Below are positions 25,411 through 37,779 of a DNA stretch of 64,000 bases, in pieces. The DNA is from Clavelina lepadiformis (Eukaryota; Chordata; Ascidiacea; Aplousobranchia; Clavelinidae). How positions within the stretch are numbered: the first letter of the stretch is position 1; every line of letters begins with the position of its first letter. The position numbers and the translations under genes were made by a program. The stretch spans positions 24,614,001-24,678,000 of the forward strand of contig NC_135242.1 of the NCBI RefSeq assembly GCF_947623445.1. Reading direction: 5' to 3'. Below the pieces are notes generated by a model. That model made no database searches. It saw only the letters and a program-made list of their open reading frames with translations, and was not told where the DNA came from.

Positions 25411-26460
25411 CCCTAGAATGCATAACAGGGGTCAAAATGACCCAAACGATCATAATAAATGATAAATTCATTCATTCATCATAACTGCTTAACACATATT
25501 GCGAATTAACTCCTGGATTTTCTTGACTTTGTTAGCCTTTTATATTTACACATGATGAGAAAACGGTTGTTCTGTAAAATTTTACCTTTGACAAGAAAAA
25601 TGCATTTTTCATTAAATACCCCTAGAATGCATAACAGGGGTCATTTTGACCCGCAGCATGCATCACGATATAAGCATTGACGAAGAAGACCCAAAAAAGA
25701 GGCCTGAGATCATCAGGTTTTATAACAAGACAAAGATTGGTTTTGACTTGGTTGACCAAATGGTTCAAACATATACTTGCAAACGACAAACCCGCCGATG
25801 GCCTCTAGTTCTCTATTACAATCTGCTCGACATCGCAGCTCTAAATGCATATACCATATTCAGACAAGTATATCCTGATTATCAGAGTGGACAAGGTTCA
25901 AAGCGACGAGGTTTCATAACAGATCTTGCTAACTGCATCATTTTGCCCCACATGATGACAAGACAGAAAATTCCTCAACTCCACAGAGCCACAAGAGAGG
26001 CTATGGTGAGATGTGGCTTAGGTTTTCGAAGTACATCCCTACAAACAGCAAACACGTTGCAGAAGAGGAAGCGGTGTTCCTTATGTCCACACGCAAAGGA
26101 TAAGAAAGTTGCAAAATGTTGCTCAAGATGTTGCAGACCCGTGTGCCCAGAACACAGCGTGACCATGATCACATGCAACAAATGCAGTGAATGAATCAGG
26201 CTATGCGTTGTAATGTGAACTATTCTCGAGTTTTCTTTCATTTTCTCATCGACTTCTTTATACTGTTTTTCGTCGGTTGTTTCATTAAAATGCAGCAAAA
26301 ACTCTAGATATGTCATCATAACGCCAATGGAAGAGACAAGGAAAGAACAAGAAGAAAAATATTCAATGTCTTTAAAATAGAATTGCATGTAATAGCAATA
26401 CGGGTCAAAATGACCCCTGTTATGCATTAGCGTAAGTTTTTTCGTGTATGCATTCTAGGG
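25411..26460 (+). mobile_element. Internally deleted piggyBac element
   Basis: The element is 1,050 bp and is flanked by TTAA at 25,407-25,410 and 26,461-26,464, the canonical piggyBac target. The ends are CCCTAGAATGCATA on both sides. The right end has a spacer before a sub-terminal copy of TGCATAACAGGGGTCA; on the left the two motifs run together. A third copy of the terminal motif lies inside at 25,620-25,652. Only the 3' third of the transposase gene survives. The element sits in the intron-like part of block Y, whose sequence resumes after 26,464. Confidence 0.93.
25646..26194 (+). pseudogene. piggyBac transposase, C-terminal part only
   Basis: The open frame has 182 codons. It matches the end of piggyBac transposases: GFDLVDQMVQTYTC (last catalytic Asp region), TRRWPLVLYYNLLDIAALNA, and a terminal Cys-rich zinc-binding domain of the CxxC...CCxxC...CxxH...CxxC kind, ending CNKCSE. 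Full-length family members run to roughly 550-600 residues, so the N-terminus and the first two catalytic Asp residues are missing. The apparent start ATG lies within the internal copy of the terminal repeat, so the fragment probably reflects the deletion junction. The intact zinc-binding tail might still bind element ends, but that is speculation. Confidence 0.9.
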
Positions 26461-26464
26461 TTAA

Positions 26465-27100
26465 TCTATGACTATGACACCTGATAGTTTGGAAATAATA
26501 TTCTTACATCAGGTTTATTACCTTATGGATGGTGGTTGGTTCAAACAGCAAATGCATTGCAACGTTGTTTTTGATAAATCCAAATACTTGATAATTTGTT
26601 ATTCTTAGAACGAGCGTACACGGTAACAGAGCACAAGGTCAATGAGCAAAACAATAACATGCTTTGCAATAGCCTGGAACTCACTGACAGGAAACAATCA
26701 AACTTTTGAATGAAGCAAACTCTTCCACAATATTTAACGACGACAACAGGCCCCCAACATTTGAGGTGATGATAATATGAATTATCGATTATGCAATAGC
26801 GGGGCTTGCTGTAACTTTATATTAACACTCTACTATAAACCGACTCTAACAATCTTACTTTGCACTTTTCTTAGTGCATATATTCACAAAATAGAATGAC
26901 ATAATAATGAACACTTTGTGTACTTTTCCAAAACCGCACGCGCTTATTACGTGGTGATCACTCATGCGTGGCGTGATATGTTTTCCATGATTTCATCGGT
27001 TTAGTTAATTTTTGTGTTTGAGTTTTATCACTTTAAACTTTGCACATTAGTTTACTTCAACTTCTCAGCTCACAAAAATAACCAAACCTCTATTGATTGG
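26465..27100 (+). repeat. Block Y, second copy (right part)
   Basis: Continues the repeat interrupted by piggyBac. It matches 23,745-24,300 and 37,935-38,560 ('gacacctgatagtttggaa', 'accttatggatggtgg', 'ggaactcactgacagga'). No coding assignment can be made. Confidence 0.7.
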
Positions 27101-27409
27101 TCATAAATGTCAACAAGTAATTTTAACATTGGTCCATATCATACATTTACTTTGCTTTGCTTTAGTATAAGTCGTGAGCCTGCTATTTTCCATGTGACCA
27201 TACATGAGCGCAATTCGACAACCCTGGCATGCTGGATTTCATGGAGTTCCCCAAATCTGATACCCTGAGTGACCAGAGTCATGGTCCATTTGCATCCATG
27301 CAATGAGACTTATCAGTCTAGAAACATTTATGGATGCTTCTCTAGGCGCAGTACTGGACCAACTTGACACTTAATAAAGTGATTTGCAGAAACCAGGTCA
27401 GAGGCTGAG

Positions 27410-27960
27410 TACCTAGAGCTTCCCAGCAAAGGACGAGACGTGGAACATATTCACGATTTTTTCAACAAAAATGATCAAGAGACTTCATCGTCCTTAATCC
27501 ACATCCAGCTCTTATAATGAATCCAACCGATCTGCCGCTGATGCACCAGGTGTGTCTTCACCTACCGCCAGCAAGCTTGTTTCTGAATCACAGCTGTCTG
27601 GTCCATAAAACTGTTTGCAGTGGAGTTAGCAAGAAAACATTTTTCCTGCGATGGTCTTAGAGTAGTTGAAGAAAGTTCAAGCAGGACTGGACTTTTCCGA
27701 GATTGGCAGAAGCTACATCGATCTATTTTGTATGTTTCAAGGCAATCCAAGTCTATTCAACCACGCCGTGAATTTAACACTGAGTTTTCTGATCCAAGCC
27801 CTTATACCTTTCGGTTGACAAGTGCGAACGCCGGTCAGCTATAAGAAAAGCATCCACAAGGTTATCACAGGTCAAAGTTAAGGACAATAACGTAAAAATA
27901 TGCTTGTATATATGACCACCAAACCCATCAAATAATTGAAATTCAAAGTTTAGTTGAGTT
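27410..27960 (+). repeat. Block Z, first copy (array-related)
   Basis: Matches 37,040-37,600. It ends in a piece homologous to the 'exon b' core of the downstream array ('ttatacctttcggttgacaagtgcgaacgccggtcagct'-like). Here that core is joined to a different upstream segment that contains 'gaagaaagttcaagcaggact'. The frame 27,620-27,844 stays open, but the second copy breaks the same frame. No known protein is recognised. Confidence 0.6.
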
Positions 27961-28030
27961 AAGTTTGCAGTTCATGCTCGTATGCTCATATTTACGCCAC
28001 AATTTTTACTGAATTGTTTGTTTTTGACAG

Positions 28031-28903
28031 ATTCTCGTCTCAACAATCCGCCGTCAGTCATTTCGTAAAATGTCGCTTTTTTCCCACGGGTATGACGTGT
28101 GACGATATCGCCGAGTCATGGAATGCAGAATGAAATTGGAATTACTCTTTGTCAACATCAAGTGGTGAGCAATGTATATTTGTGATATTTTGCACAAAAA
28201 TTCTTCCAATTGTCTTTATGGATATGCAACGTATTATGGTAGAAGCATTGGTAGAAGCTACATGGATATATTGTATGTTTTAGGTTGACCCAGATCTGTT
28301 TAACCACGACGTGAGTTCTACGCTGAGCTTTCTGATCATGTGTCATTTCGGCTGACAAATGCAAACGCCGGTCAGCTAAAAGCAAAGCATCCCAGGTCAT
28401 CAAAGGTTAAGGTCAATGAAGCAAAGATCAATCAAGACCAAACAACGTCACAGTTAAACAAATTTACTTGTACAACTTACATATGCATGATGTCATATAA
28501 TGATGATGTTTGATGATGATGTATGATGTCAAATGCATGATGTTCCACTGTCATGATGTTGTAGAAGCTACATGGATATATATTGTATGTTTTAGGTCAA
28601 CCCAGATCTGTTTCACGCCTCCAGTTCTACGCTGAGCTTTCTGGTAATGTGTCCTTATTCCGTTCGGCTTACAATTGCGAACACCGGTCAGCTAAAAGCA
28701 AAGCATCCAAGGTCAAGAAAGGTAAAAAGTCAACGTCAATGAGGCAAAGACCAAACAAGGTCACAGTTAAACAAATTTATTTGTACAACTTACATATGCA
28801 TGATGTCATATATAACCTATTCTTTTATGTATGTGTTGCAGATTACTCTGATGAGTGGCCTTCAAAGAATCAGATTCCTTGCTACTCACAAACTATGAGG
28901 TAG
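28031..28903 (+). repeat. Array unit U1 (core b doubled)
   Basis: Core a at 28,031. Core b occurs twice, at about 28,287 and 28,597, separated by a GATGAT-rich stretch at 28,488-28,560. Core c ends in TAG at 28,903. A frame from 28,583 reads the second core b through to core c without a stop. Confidence 0.75.
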
Positions 28904-29478
28904 TCTAGTTGATCATAATGTCACTTTCCATCTGTGCAAGATGTTGCAATAAAAACTGAAATACTTTGCAAAGAAGTATATATTTTTAAATTCTAGACCC
29001 AAACTTTACTTGATTATACTACTGTAATATTTGTTTGAACCGTTTGTTCCTGATGTTTTATGTATATTTTGCGCTTCGGATTACGAATTAAACGGAGCTG
29101 CCTTTGATTATAGTAGTTACGCAAAGTTTTACGGAACAGACATTAATTGATGTTAAGTTATTCACATAATCATTGTTTCGTGGTTATTTTTTGTCATTAT
29201 TTGTGCGGAGCGAACATTACGATTCTAACCGTTATATTTACTGCTTTAACACAGTAAAGAACGTGCTCAAACGCTTAATGAACAAAAAAGTAGCTAATCC
29301 CTATAGCGTAAAACTTGCAAGATAGCAAAACATAATAATGCGGTGATATAATTGTATGTATGGCCACCAAACCCATCAAATAATTGATATCCAAAATTTA
29401 GTTAGGTTAAGTTTGCAGTTTAACATATGCTCATATGTACGCCACAATTTTTACTAAATATTTTTGTTTGTTTCACAT

Positions 29479-30058
29479 ATTTTTGTCTCAACACTACCCC
29501 GTCAGTCATTTCGTAAACTGTCGCTTTTTTCCCACGGGTGTGACGTGTTGCGATACCGCCGAATCATGGAATGCAGAATGAAATTGGAATTACTCTTTGT
29601 CAACATCAAGTGGTGAACAAGGTATATTTGTGAAGTTTTGATCAAAAACTCTTCCAATTGCTTTGAGTGCTATACATATGCAACGTATTGTGGAAGAAGC
29701 ATTGGTAGAAGCTACATGGATATATCTTGTGGTTTATTTCGACCCAGGTTTGTTTAATCACGCCGCCAGTTCTACGCTGTGCTTTCTGGTCATGTGTCCT
29801 TATACCTTTCGGCTGACAAGTACAAACGCCGATCAGCTAAAATCAAAGCATCCAAGGTCATCAAAGGTCAAAGTCAAGGACAATGAAGCAAAGATCAAAT
29901 AAGAACAAACAAGGTCACAGTTAAACAAAATTTAATTGTACAACTTACATATGCATGACGTCATATATAACTTATTCTTTTATGTATGTGTTGCAGATTA
30001 CTTTGATGAGTGGTCTTCAAAGAATCTGAACCCTTGCTACTCACAAACTATGAGGTAG
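29479..30058 (+). repeat. Array unit U2
   Basis: Cores a, b and c are present, but the acceptor-like 'gacag' before core a has become 'cacat'. The following spacer is the class that contains 'tacttggacattttggcatc', shared with U12. Confidence 0.75.
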
Positions 30059-30355
30059 TCTAGGTAACCATAATGTCACTTTCCATCTGTGCAACTTTTT
30101 TCATTAAAAATTGAAAGCAGGTGAATTATACTTGGACATTTTGGCATCATTAGTCACTTGTATAGTGATGTTTGACTTGTTTGTGTTGTTATGTTAATAT
30201 TATTATGTTAATACAATAATGCGATTATATAGTTGTATATATGGAAACATCAAACTCATCAAATAATTGCGATCCAAAGTTGAGGTGAGTTAGTTTGCAG
30301 TTTAATGTATGCTCATATTTACACCACAATTTCTACTGATTTTCTTGTTTGACAG

Positions 30356-30910
30356 ATTCCAGTCTCAATGCCCCATTGTCAGTCATTTTGTGAACTGTCG
30401 CTTTTTTCCCACGGGTATGACGTGTGGCGATATGACCGCGTAATGGAATGCAGAATGAAGTCAAAATGTCACTTTGTCAACATCAAGTGGTCAGCAATGT
30501 AAATTTGTGAAGTTTTGATCAAAAACTCTTCCAATTGCTTTTAGTGCTATAAATACGCAACATATTTTGGTAGAAGCTACATGGAGATATCTTGTGGTTT
30601 AGGTCGACCCATTTAAGTTTGACAACGCCGCGGGTTCTACGCTGAGCTTTCTGGTGATGTGTCCTTTTTCTTTGGGCTGACAATTGCGAACACCGGTCAA
30701 CTAAAATCAAACAATCCAAGGTCATCAAAGGTCAAAGTCAAGGAAAATGAGGCACAGCTCAAAAAAGAACAAACAAGGTCACAGTTAAACAAATTTGCTT
30801 GTACAACTTACACATGCATGATGTCATATATAAATTTTTCTTTTATGTATGTCTTGCAGATTACTTTGATGAGTGGTCTTCAAAGAATCAGACTCGTTAA
30901 GCCAAGTTAA
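30356..30910 (+). repeat. Array unit U3
   Basis: All cores are present, but core c is shortened: 'gactcgttaagccaag' replaces the usual 'gactccttgctactcacaaac' continuation. The spacer after it contains 'agatatatgtccagcaaacc'. Confidence 0.75.
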
Positions 30911-31202
30911 CCATAATGTCACTTTCCATCTGTGCAAGACGCTGCGAGGCATAAAACATTCAAGATATATGTCCAGCAAACCTACGAAATAATCAAGCTC
31001 CAAAGTTGAATTGAGATAACTATGTAGGACTTTAAAGGTTATCAAAGGTCAAAGTAAAGGACAATAATGTAAAAATATGCTGGTATATGTGGCCCCCAAA
31101 CCCATCAAATAATTGAAATCCAAAATTGAGATGAGTTAAGTTTACAGTTTAACGTATGCTCATATTTACGCCACAATGTTTACTGAATTTTTTGTTTGAA
31201 AG

Positions 31203-31772
31203 CTTCTCGTCTGAACACTCTGCCGTCAGTCATTTTGTAAACTGTCGCTTTTTTCCCACGGGTATGACGTGTGGCGATATGGCCGAGTCATGGAATGCAG
31301 AATGAAGTCAAAATTATTCTTTGTCAACATCAAGTGGTGAGCAATGTATATTTGTGAAATATTGCACAAAACCTTTCCAATTGTTTTTAGTGCAATATAT
31401 GCAACCTATTGTAGAAGAAGCATTGGTAGAAGTTACATGGATATATTGTTTGTTTTAGGTCGACCCAGAACTGTTTCACGTGAGTTCTACGCTGTGCTTT
31501 CTGGTCATGTGTCCTTACACCGTTCGGCTGACAATTGCAAACACCGGTCAGCTAAAAGCAAACAATCCAAGGTCATCAAAGGTCAAAGTTTAAGACAATG
31601 AGGTAAAGATCAAATAAGAACAAACAAGGTCACAGTTAAACAAATTTACTTGTACAACTTACATATGCATGACGTCATATATAACTTATTCTTTTATGTA
31701 TGTGTTGCAGATTACTTTGATGAGTGGTTTTCAAAGAATCAGACTCCTTGCTACTCACAAACTATGACGTAG
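31203..31772 (+). repeat. Array unit U4
   Basis: First unit of the first higher-order trimer. Core a begins after 'gaaag' in place of 'gacag'. Core b lacks the 'tttaaccacgcc' piece, which puts it in a different frame from most units. Core c ends ACGTAG. Confidence 0.75.
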
Positions 31773-32104
31773 TCTAATTAATCATCATGTCACTTTGAAT
31801 CTGTGCAAGATGTTGTAATAAAAATTGAAATACTTACGTTACCATTCTTACGATTCTAACCGTTATATTTACTACTATAGCACAATAAAGAACGCGCTCA
31901 AACGATTAATGAAAAAAAAGTTGCTAATACCAAGGCTTTAAAACTTGGAAGGTAGCAAAATACAATAATGCGATTATATAATTGTATATATGGAAACATC
32001 AAACGCATCAAATAATTGCGATCCAAAGTTGAGTTGAGTTAGTTTGCAGTTTAACGTATGCTCATATTTAAGCCACAATTTCTACTGATTTTTTTGTTTG
32101 ACAG

Positions 32105-32683
32105 ATTCCGGTCTCAATGCCCAGTTCTCAGTCATTTTGTAAACTGTCGCTTTTTTCCCACGGGTATGACGTGTCACGATACCCACGGGTCATGGAATGC
32201 AGAATGAAATTGGAATTGCTCTTTGTCAACATCAAGTGGTCAGCAATGCAAATTTGTGAAGTTTTGATCAAAAACTCTTCCAATTGCATTGAGTGCTATA
32301 AATACGCAACGAATTGTGGTAGAAGCATTGGTAGAAGCTACATGGATATATTTTGTGTTTTATTTCGACCCAGATCTGTTTGACCACAACGCCAGTTCTA
32401 CGCTGAGTTTTCTGGTCATGTGTCCTTATACCTTTCGGCTGACAAGTGCAATCAATGATCAGCTAAAAGCAAATCATCTAAGGTCATCAAAGGTCAAAGT
32501 CAAGGAAAATGAGGCACAGATCAAAAAAGAACAAACAAGGTCACAGTTAAACAAATTTACTTGTACAACTTACACATGCATGATGTCATACATAAATTTT
32601 TCTTTTATGTTTGTGTTGCAGATTACTTTGATGAGTGGTCTTCAAAGATTCAGACTCCTTGCTACTCACAAACTATGAAGTAG
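32105..32683 (+). repeat. Array unit U5
   Basis: Second unit of the first trimer. It has the 'attccggtctcaatgcc' variant of core a shared with U8, and keeps the upstream 'gcgatacccacgggtcatgg' wording also seen in U8. Confidence 0.75.
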
Positions 32684-32984
32684 TCAAGTTAATCATAATG
32701 TCACTTTAAATCTGTGCAAGACGCTGCGGGGCATAAAACATTCAAGATATATGTCCAGCAAACCTACGAAATAATCAAGCTCCAAAGTTGAATTGAGATA
32801 ACTTTGTAGGACTTTAAAGGTTATCAAAGGTCAAAGTAAAGCACAATAACGTAAAAATATGCTGGTATATATGGCTCCCAAACCCATCAAATAATTGAAA
32901 TTCAAAATTGAGATGAGTTAAGTTTGCAGTTTAACATATGCTCATATTGACGCCGCAATGTTTACTGAATTTTTTGTTTGAAAG

Positions 32985-33558
32985 CTTTTCGTCTCAACAC
33001 TACGCCGTCAGTCATTTTGTAAACTGTCGCTTTTTTCCCACGGGTATGACGTGTGGCGATATGGCCGAGTCATGGAATGCAGAATGAAGTCAAAATTATT
33101 CTTTGTCAACATCAAGTGGTCAGCAACGTAGATTTGTGAAGTTTTGCACAAAACCTTTCCAATTGTTTTTAGTGCTATACATATACAACGTATTGTGGTA
33201 GAAGCATTGGTAGAAGCTACATGAATATTTATTGTATGTTTTAGGTCGACCCAGATCTGTTTCACGTGGGTTCTACGCTGTGCTTTCTGGTCATGTGTCC
33301 TTATACCGTTCGGCTGACAAATGCAAACGCCGTTCAGGTAACTACAAAGCATCCAAGGTCAAGAAAGTTCAAAGTCATGGACAATGAGGCAATGATAAAA
33401 CAAGAACAAACAAGGTCACAGTTAAACAAATTTATTTGTACAACTTACATATGCATGACGTCATATATCACATATTCTTTTATGTATGTGTTGCAGATTA
33501 CTTTGATGAGTGGTTTTCAAAGAATCAGACTCCTTGCTACTCACAAACTATGAGGTAG
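32985..33558 (+). repeat. Array unit U6
   Basis: Third unit of the first trimer. It is followed by the long spacer with 'aattcaagacccaaactttacctg', the class also found after U1 and U9. Confidence 0.75.
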
Positions 33559-34137
33559 TCAAGTTAACCATAATGTCACTTTCCATCTGTGCAACACGTT
33601 GTAATAAAAATTAAATCCCTTGCAAAGAAGTTTATATTTTTAAATTCAAGACCCAAACTTTACCTGGTTGTACAACTGTAATATAACTAACAACTTTATA
33701 TAAACGGATCCGTTTGTTCCTGAATTTTGTGTATATTTTATGCTTTTATTTAAACAGAGGAGTTTTTGATTGTAGCAGTTACGCAAAACTTTACGTTACT
33801 TTAGACATTAATTGATGTTATTTAAATATTTACTTAATCATTGTTTCGTTGTTATTTTTTGCCATTATTTGTGCGAAAATTTATTTTATTAACCGTTATA
33901 TTTACTGCTGTAGCACAATAAAGAACGTGCTCAAACGATTAATGAACAAAAAAGTAGATAATCCCAAGCGCTTAAAACTTGCAAGATAGTAAAATACAAT
34001 AATGCGACGATATGATTGTATATGTGGCCATCAAACCCATCAAATATTTGAAATCCAAAATTTAGTTGAGTTAAGTTTGCAGTTTAACGTATGCTCATAT
34101 TTAAGCCACAATTTTATTGATTTTTTTTCTTTGACAG

Positions 34138-34707
34138 ATTTCTCGTCTCAACACTCCGCCGTCAGTCATTTTGTAAACTGTCGCTTTTTTCCCACGGGTA
34201 TGACGTGTGGCGATATGGCTGAGTAATGGAATGCAGAATGAAGTCGAAATGTCTCTTTGTCAACATCAAGTGGTCAGCAATGTATATTTGTGAAGTATTG
34301 TTGAGAATTTCTTTCAATTGCCGTTAATGCTACAGATATGCAACATATTGTGGTAGAAGCTACATGGATATATATCGTTTGGTTTAGGTCGACCCAGATC
34401 TGTTTATTCACGCCGAGATTTTTACGCTGAGCTTTCTGGCCGCGAGTAGTCATGTGTCCTTATACCTTTCGGCTTACAATTGCGAACACCGGTCAGCTAA
34501 AAGCAAAGCATCCAAGGTCATCAAAGGTCAAAGTCAACGAAAATGAGGCAAAGACCAAAAAAGTTCACAGTTAAACAAATTTACTTGTACAACTTACATA
34601 TGCATGATGTCATATATAACTTATTCTTTTATGTATGTGTTGCAGATTACTTTGATGAGTGGTCTTCAAAGAATCAGACTCCTTGCTACTCACAAACTAT
34701 GAGGTAG
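34138..34707 (+). repeat. Array unit U7
   Basis: First unit of the second trimer, 2,935 bp after U4. A short insert 'cgcgagtag' interrupts core b near 34,441. Confidence 0.75.
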
Positions 34708-35039
34708 TCTAATTAATCATCATGTCACTTTGAATCTGTGCAACATGTTGCAATATAATCTGAAATACTTACGTTACCATTCGTACAATTCTAACCGTTA
34801 TATTTACTTCTATAGCTCAATAAAGAACGCGCTCGAACGATTAATGAAAAAAAAGTTGCTAATACCAAAGATTTAAAATTTGGAAGGTAGCAAAATACAA
34901 TAGCGCGATTATATAATTGTATATATGGAAACATCAAACCCATCAAATAATTGCGATCCAAAGTTGAGTTGAGTTAGTTTGCAGTTTAATATATGCTCAT
35001 ATTTAAGATACAATTTCTACTGATTTTTTTGTTTGACAG

Positions 35040-35617
35040 AATCCGGTCTCAATGCCCTGTTGTCAGTCATTCTGTGAACTGTCGCTTTTTTCCCACGGGT
35101 TTGACGTGTGGCGATACCCACGGGTCATGGAATGCAGAATGAAGTTGAAATGTTTCTTTGTCAACATCAAGTGGTCAGCAATGTATATTTGTGAAGTTTT
35201 GATCAAAAACTCTTCCAATTGCATTGAGTGCTATAAATACGCAACGTATTGTGGAAGAAGCATTGGTAGAAGCTACATAGATATATTTTGTGGTTTATTT
35301 CGACCCAGATCACTTTGACCACGCCGCGGGTTCTACGCTGAGCTTTGTGTTCATATGACCTTTTTCTTTCGGCTGACAAGTGCAAATGCTGATCAGCTAA
35401 AAGCAAAGCATCCAAGGTCAACAAAGGTCAAAGTTTAAGACAACGAAGCAAAGATTAAATAAGAACAAACAAGGTCACAGTTAAACAAATTTACTTGTAC
35501 AACTTACACATGCATGATGTCATATATAAATTTTTCTTTTATGTATGTGTTGCAGATTACTTTGATGAGTGGTCTTCAAACAATCAGACTCCTTGCTACT
35601 CACAAACTATGAGGTAG
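35040..35617 (+). repeat. Array unit U8
   Basis: Second unit of the second trimer, 2,935 bp after U5, with the same core a variant. Confidence 0.75.
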
Positions 35618-35918
35618 TCTAGTTAACCATGGTGTCACTTTCCATCTGTGCAACACGTTGCGAGGCATAAAACATTCAAGATATATGTCCAGCAAACCTA
35701 CGAAATAATCAAGCTCCAAAGTTGAATTGAGATAACTTTGTAGGACTTTAAAGGTTATCAAAGGTCAAAGTAAAGCACAATAACGTAAAAATATGCTGGT
35801 ATATATGGCCACCAAACCCATCAAATAATTGAAATCCAAAGTTGAGATGAGTTAATTTTGCAGTTTAACATATGCTCATATTTACGCCACAATGTTTACT
35901 GAATTTTTTGTTTGAAAG

Positions 35919-36757
35919 CTTCTCGTCTGAACACTCCGCCGTCAGTCATTTTGTAAACTGTCGCTTTTTTCCCACGGGTATGACGTGTGGCGATACCGCC
36001 GAGTGATGGAATGCAGAATGAAATTGGAATTGCTCTTTGTCAACATCAAGTGGTTAGCAACGTAAATTTGAGAAGTTTTGCACAAAAATTCTTCCAATTG
36101 TCTTTAGTGCTATAGACAGGGTTGCCATACCGTCCTTATTTCTAAGATTTGTCCTTATTTTCGTCTTATTTTTAGGGCAGAGTTTCCAATTTTGGGCATT
36201 TTGACACCTTCAGTATAACATTTTGTACCAAAGAGATAGCAAAATTAAAAACATGCAGATAGTGTCTAGTTTTTTTTAGGAACATTGGTTGCTTTCTCCT
36301 GTTGTGCACTGTTTAAGGTGGTATTCCTTCTTCGATTTCTAGTCGTCCTTATTTTTGGGTTGAGACCAATGGCAACCATGGCTATAGATATGCAACATAT
36401 TGTGGTAGAAGCAACATGGATATATTTTATGTTTTAGGTCGACTCAGATCTGTTTGACCACGCCGCCAGTTCTACGCTGTGCTTTCTGGTCATGTGTCCT
36501 TATACCTTTCGGCTGACAAGTGCAAACGCCGGTCAGCTAAAATCAAAGCATCCAAGGTCATCAAAGGTCAAAGTCAAGGACAATGAGGCAAAGATCAAAT
36601 AAGAACAAACAAGGTCACAGTTAAACAAATTTACTTGTACAAATTACATATGCATGACGTCATATATAACGTAATCTTTTATGTATGTGTTGCAGATTAC
36701 TTTGATGAGTGGCCTTCAAAGAATCAGACTCCTTGCTACTCACAAACTATGAGGTAG
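35919..36757 (+). repeat. Array unit U9 (carries a MITE)
   Basis: Third unit of the second trimer, 2,934 bp after U6. A 264-bp transposon plus its 8-bp target duplication splits the segment between cores a and b. Confidence 0.8.
36117..36380. mobile_element. hAT-like MITE inside array unit U9
   Basis: The ends are CAGGGTTGCCAT and, inverted, CATGGTTGCCAT. A perfect 8-bp target duplication gctataga flanks it at 36,109-36,116 and 36,381-36,388. Sister units have the empty site ('gtgctata.atatgcaac'). A truncated inverted relative lies at 62,600-62,714. No coding capacity is seen. Confidence 0.9.
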
Positions 36758-37039
36758 TCTAGTTAATCATAATGTCACTTTGAATCTGTGCAATATGTTG
36801 CAATAAAAATTAAATTCCAAAAAAGTTAATATTTTTAAATTCAAGACCCAAACTTTACCTGCTTGTACTACTGTAATATAACTAAGAACTTTTTATAAAC
36901 GGAACTGATTGTTTCTGTTGTTTTGTGTATATTTTGCGCTTTTAATTATATGGAGCTGCCTTTTATTATAGCAGTTTTGCAAAGTTTTACGGAACAGAAA
37001 TTAATTGATGTTATTTAAATATTACGATTACATATTCAC

Positions 37040-37600
37040 GATCTACCACAAAAATGATCAGGAGACTTCATCGTCTTTAATCCACATTCAGCTCTTATAA
37101 TGAATCCAACTGATCTACCGCTGATGCACCAGGTGTGTCTTCACCTACCGCCAGCAAGCTTGTTTCTGATTCACAGCTGTCTGGTCCATAAAACCGTTTG
37201 CATTGGAGTTGGAAAAAAAACATTTTCTCTGCGACGATCTTGGAGGAGTTGAAGAAAGTTCAAGCAGGACTGGGCTTTTCCGGAATTGGAAGAAGCTACA
37301 TTGATCTATTTTTATGTTTCAAGGCAATCCAGGTCTATTCAACAACGCTGTGAGTTCGACACTGAGCTTTCTGATCACGTGTCCTTATACCTTTCGGCTG
37401 ACAAGTGCGAACGCCGGTCAGCTATAAGAAAAGCATCCACAAGGTTATCAAAGGTCAAAGTAAAGGACAATAACGTAAAAATATGCTTGTATATGTGGCC
37501 ACCAAACCCATCAAATAATTGAAATTCAAAGTTGAGATGAGTTAAGTTTGCAGTTTAATGTATGCTCATATTAACGCCACAATTTTTACTGAATTGTTTT
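37040..37600 (+). repeat. Block Z, second copy
   Basis: Matches 27,470-27,960, including the older version of core b. It is joined directly to the core a of U10. Confidence 0.65.
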
Positions 37601-37609
37601 GTTTCACAG

Positions 37610-37770
37610 ATTTTCGTCTCAACACTCCGCCGTCAGTCATTTCGTAAACTGTCGCTTTTTTCCCACGGGTATGACGTGTGGCGATATGGCTGAGTCATGG
37701 AATGCAGAATGAAGTCAAAATTATTCTTTGTCAACATCAAGTGGTGAGCAATGTAAACTTGTGAAGTTTG
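37610..37770 (+). repeat. Array unit U10 (core a only)
   Basis: Core a is present, but just past its donor-like end the sequence switches at about 37,770 to block Y ('gtagggatttggaagataca'). Cores b and c are missing, so this is a recombination junction. Confidence 0.7.
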
Positions 37771-37779
37771 TGAAGTAGG

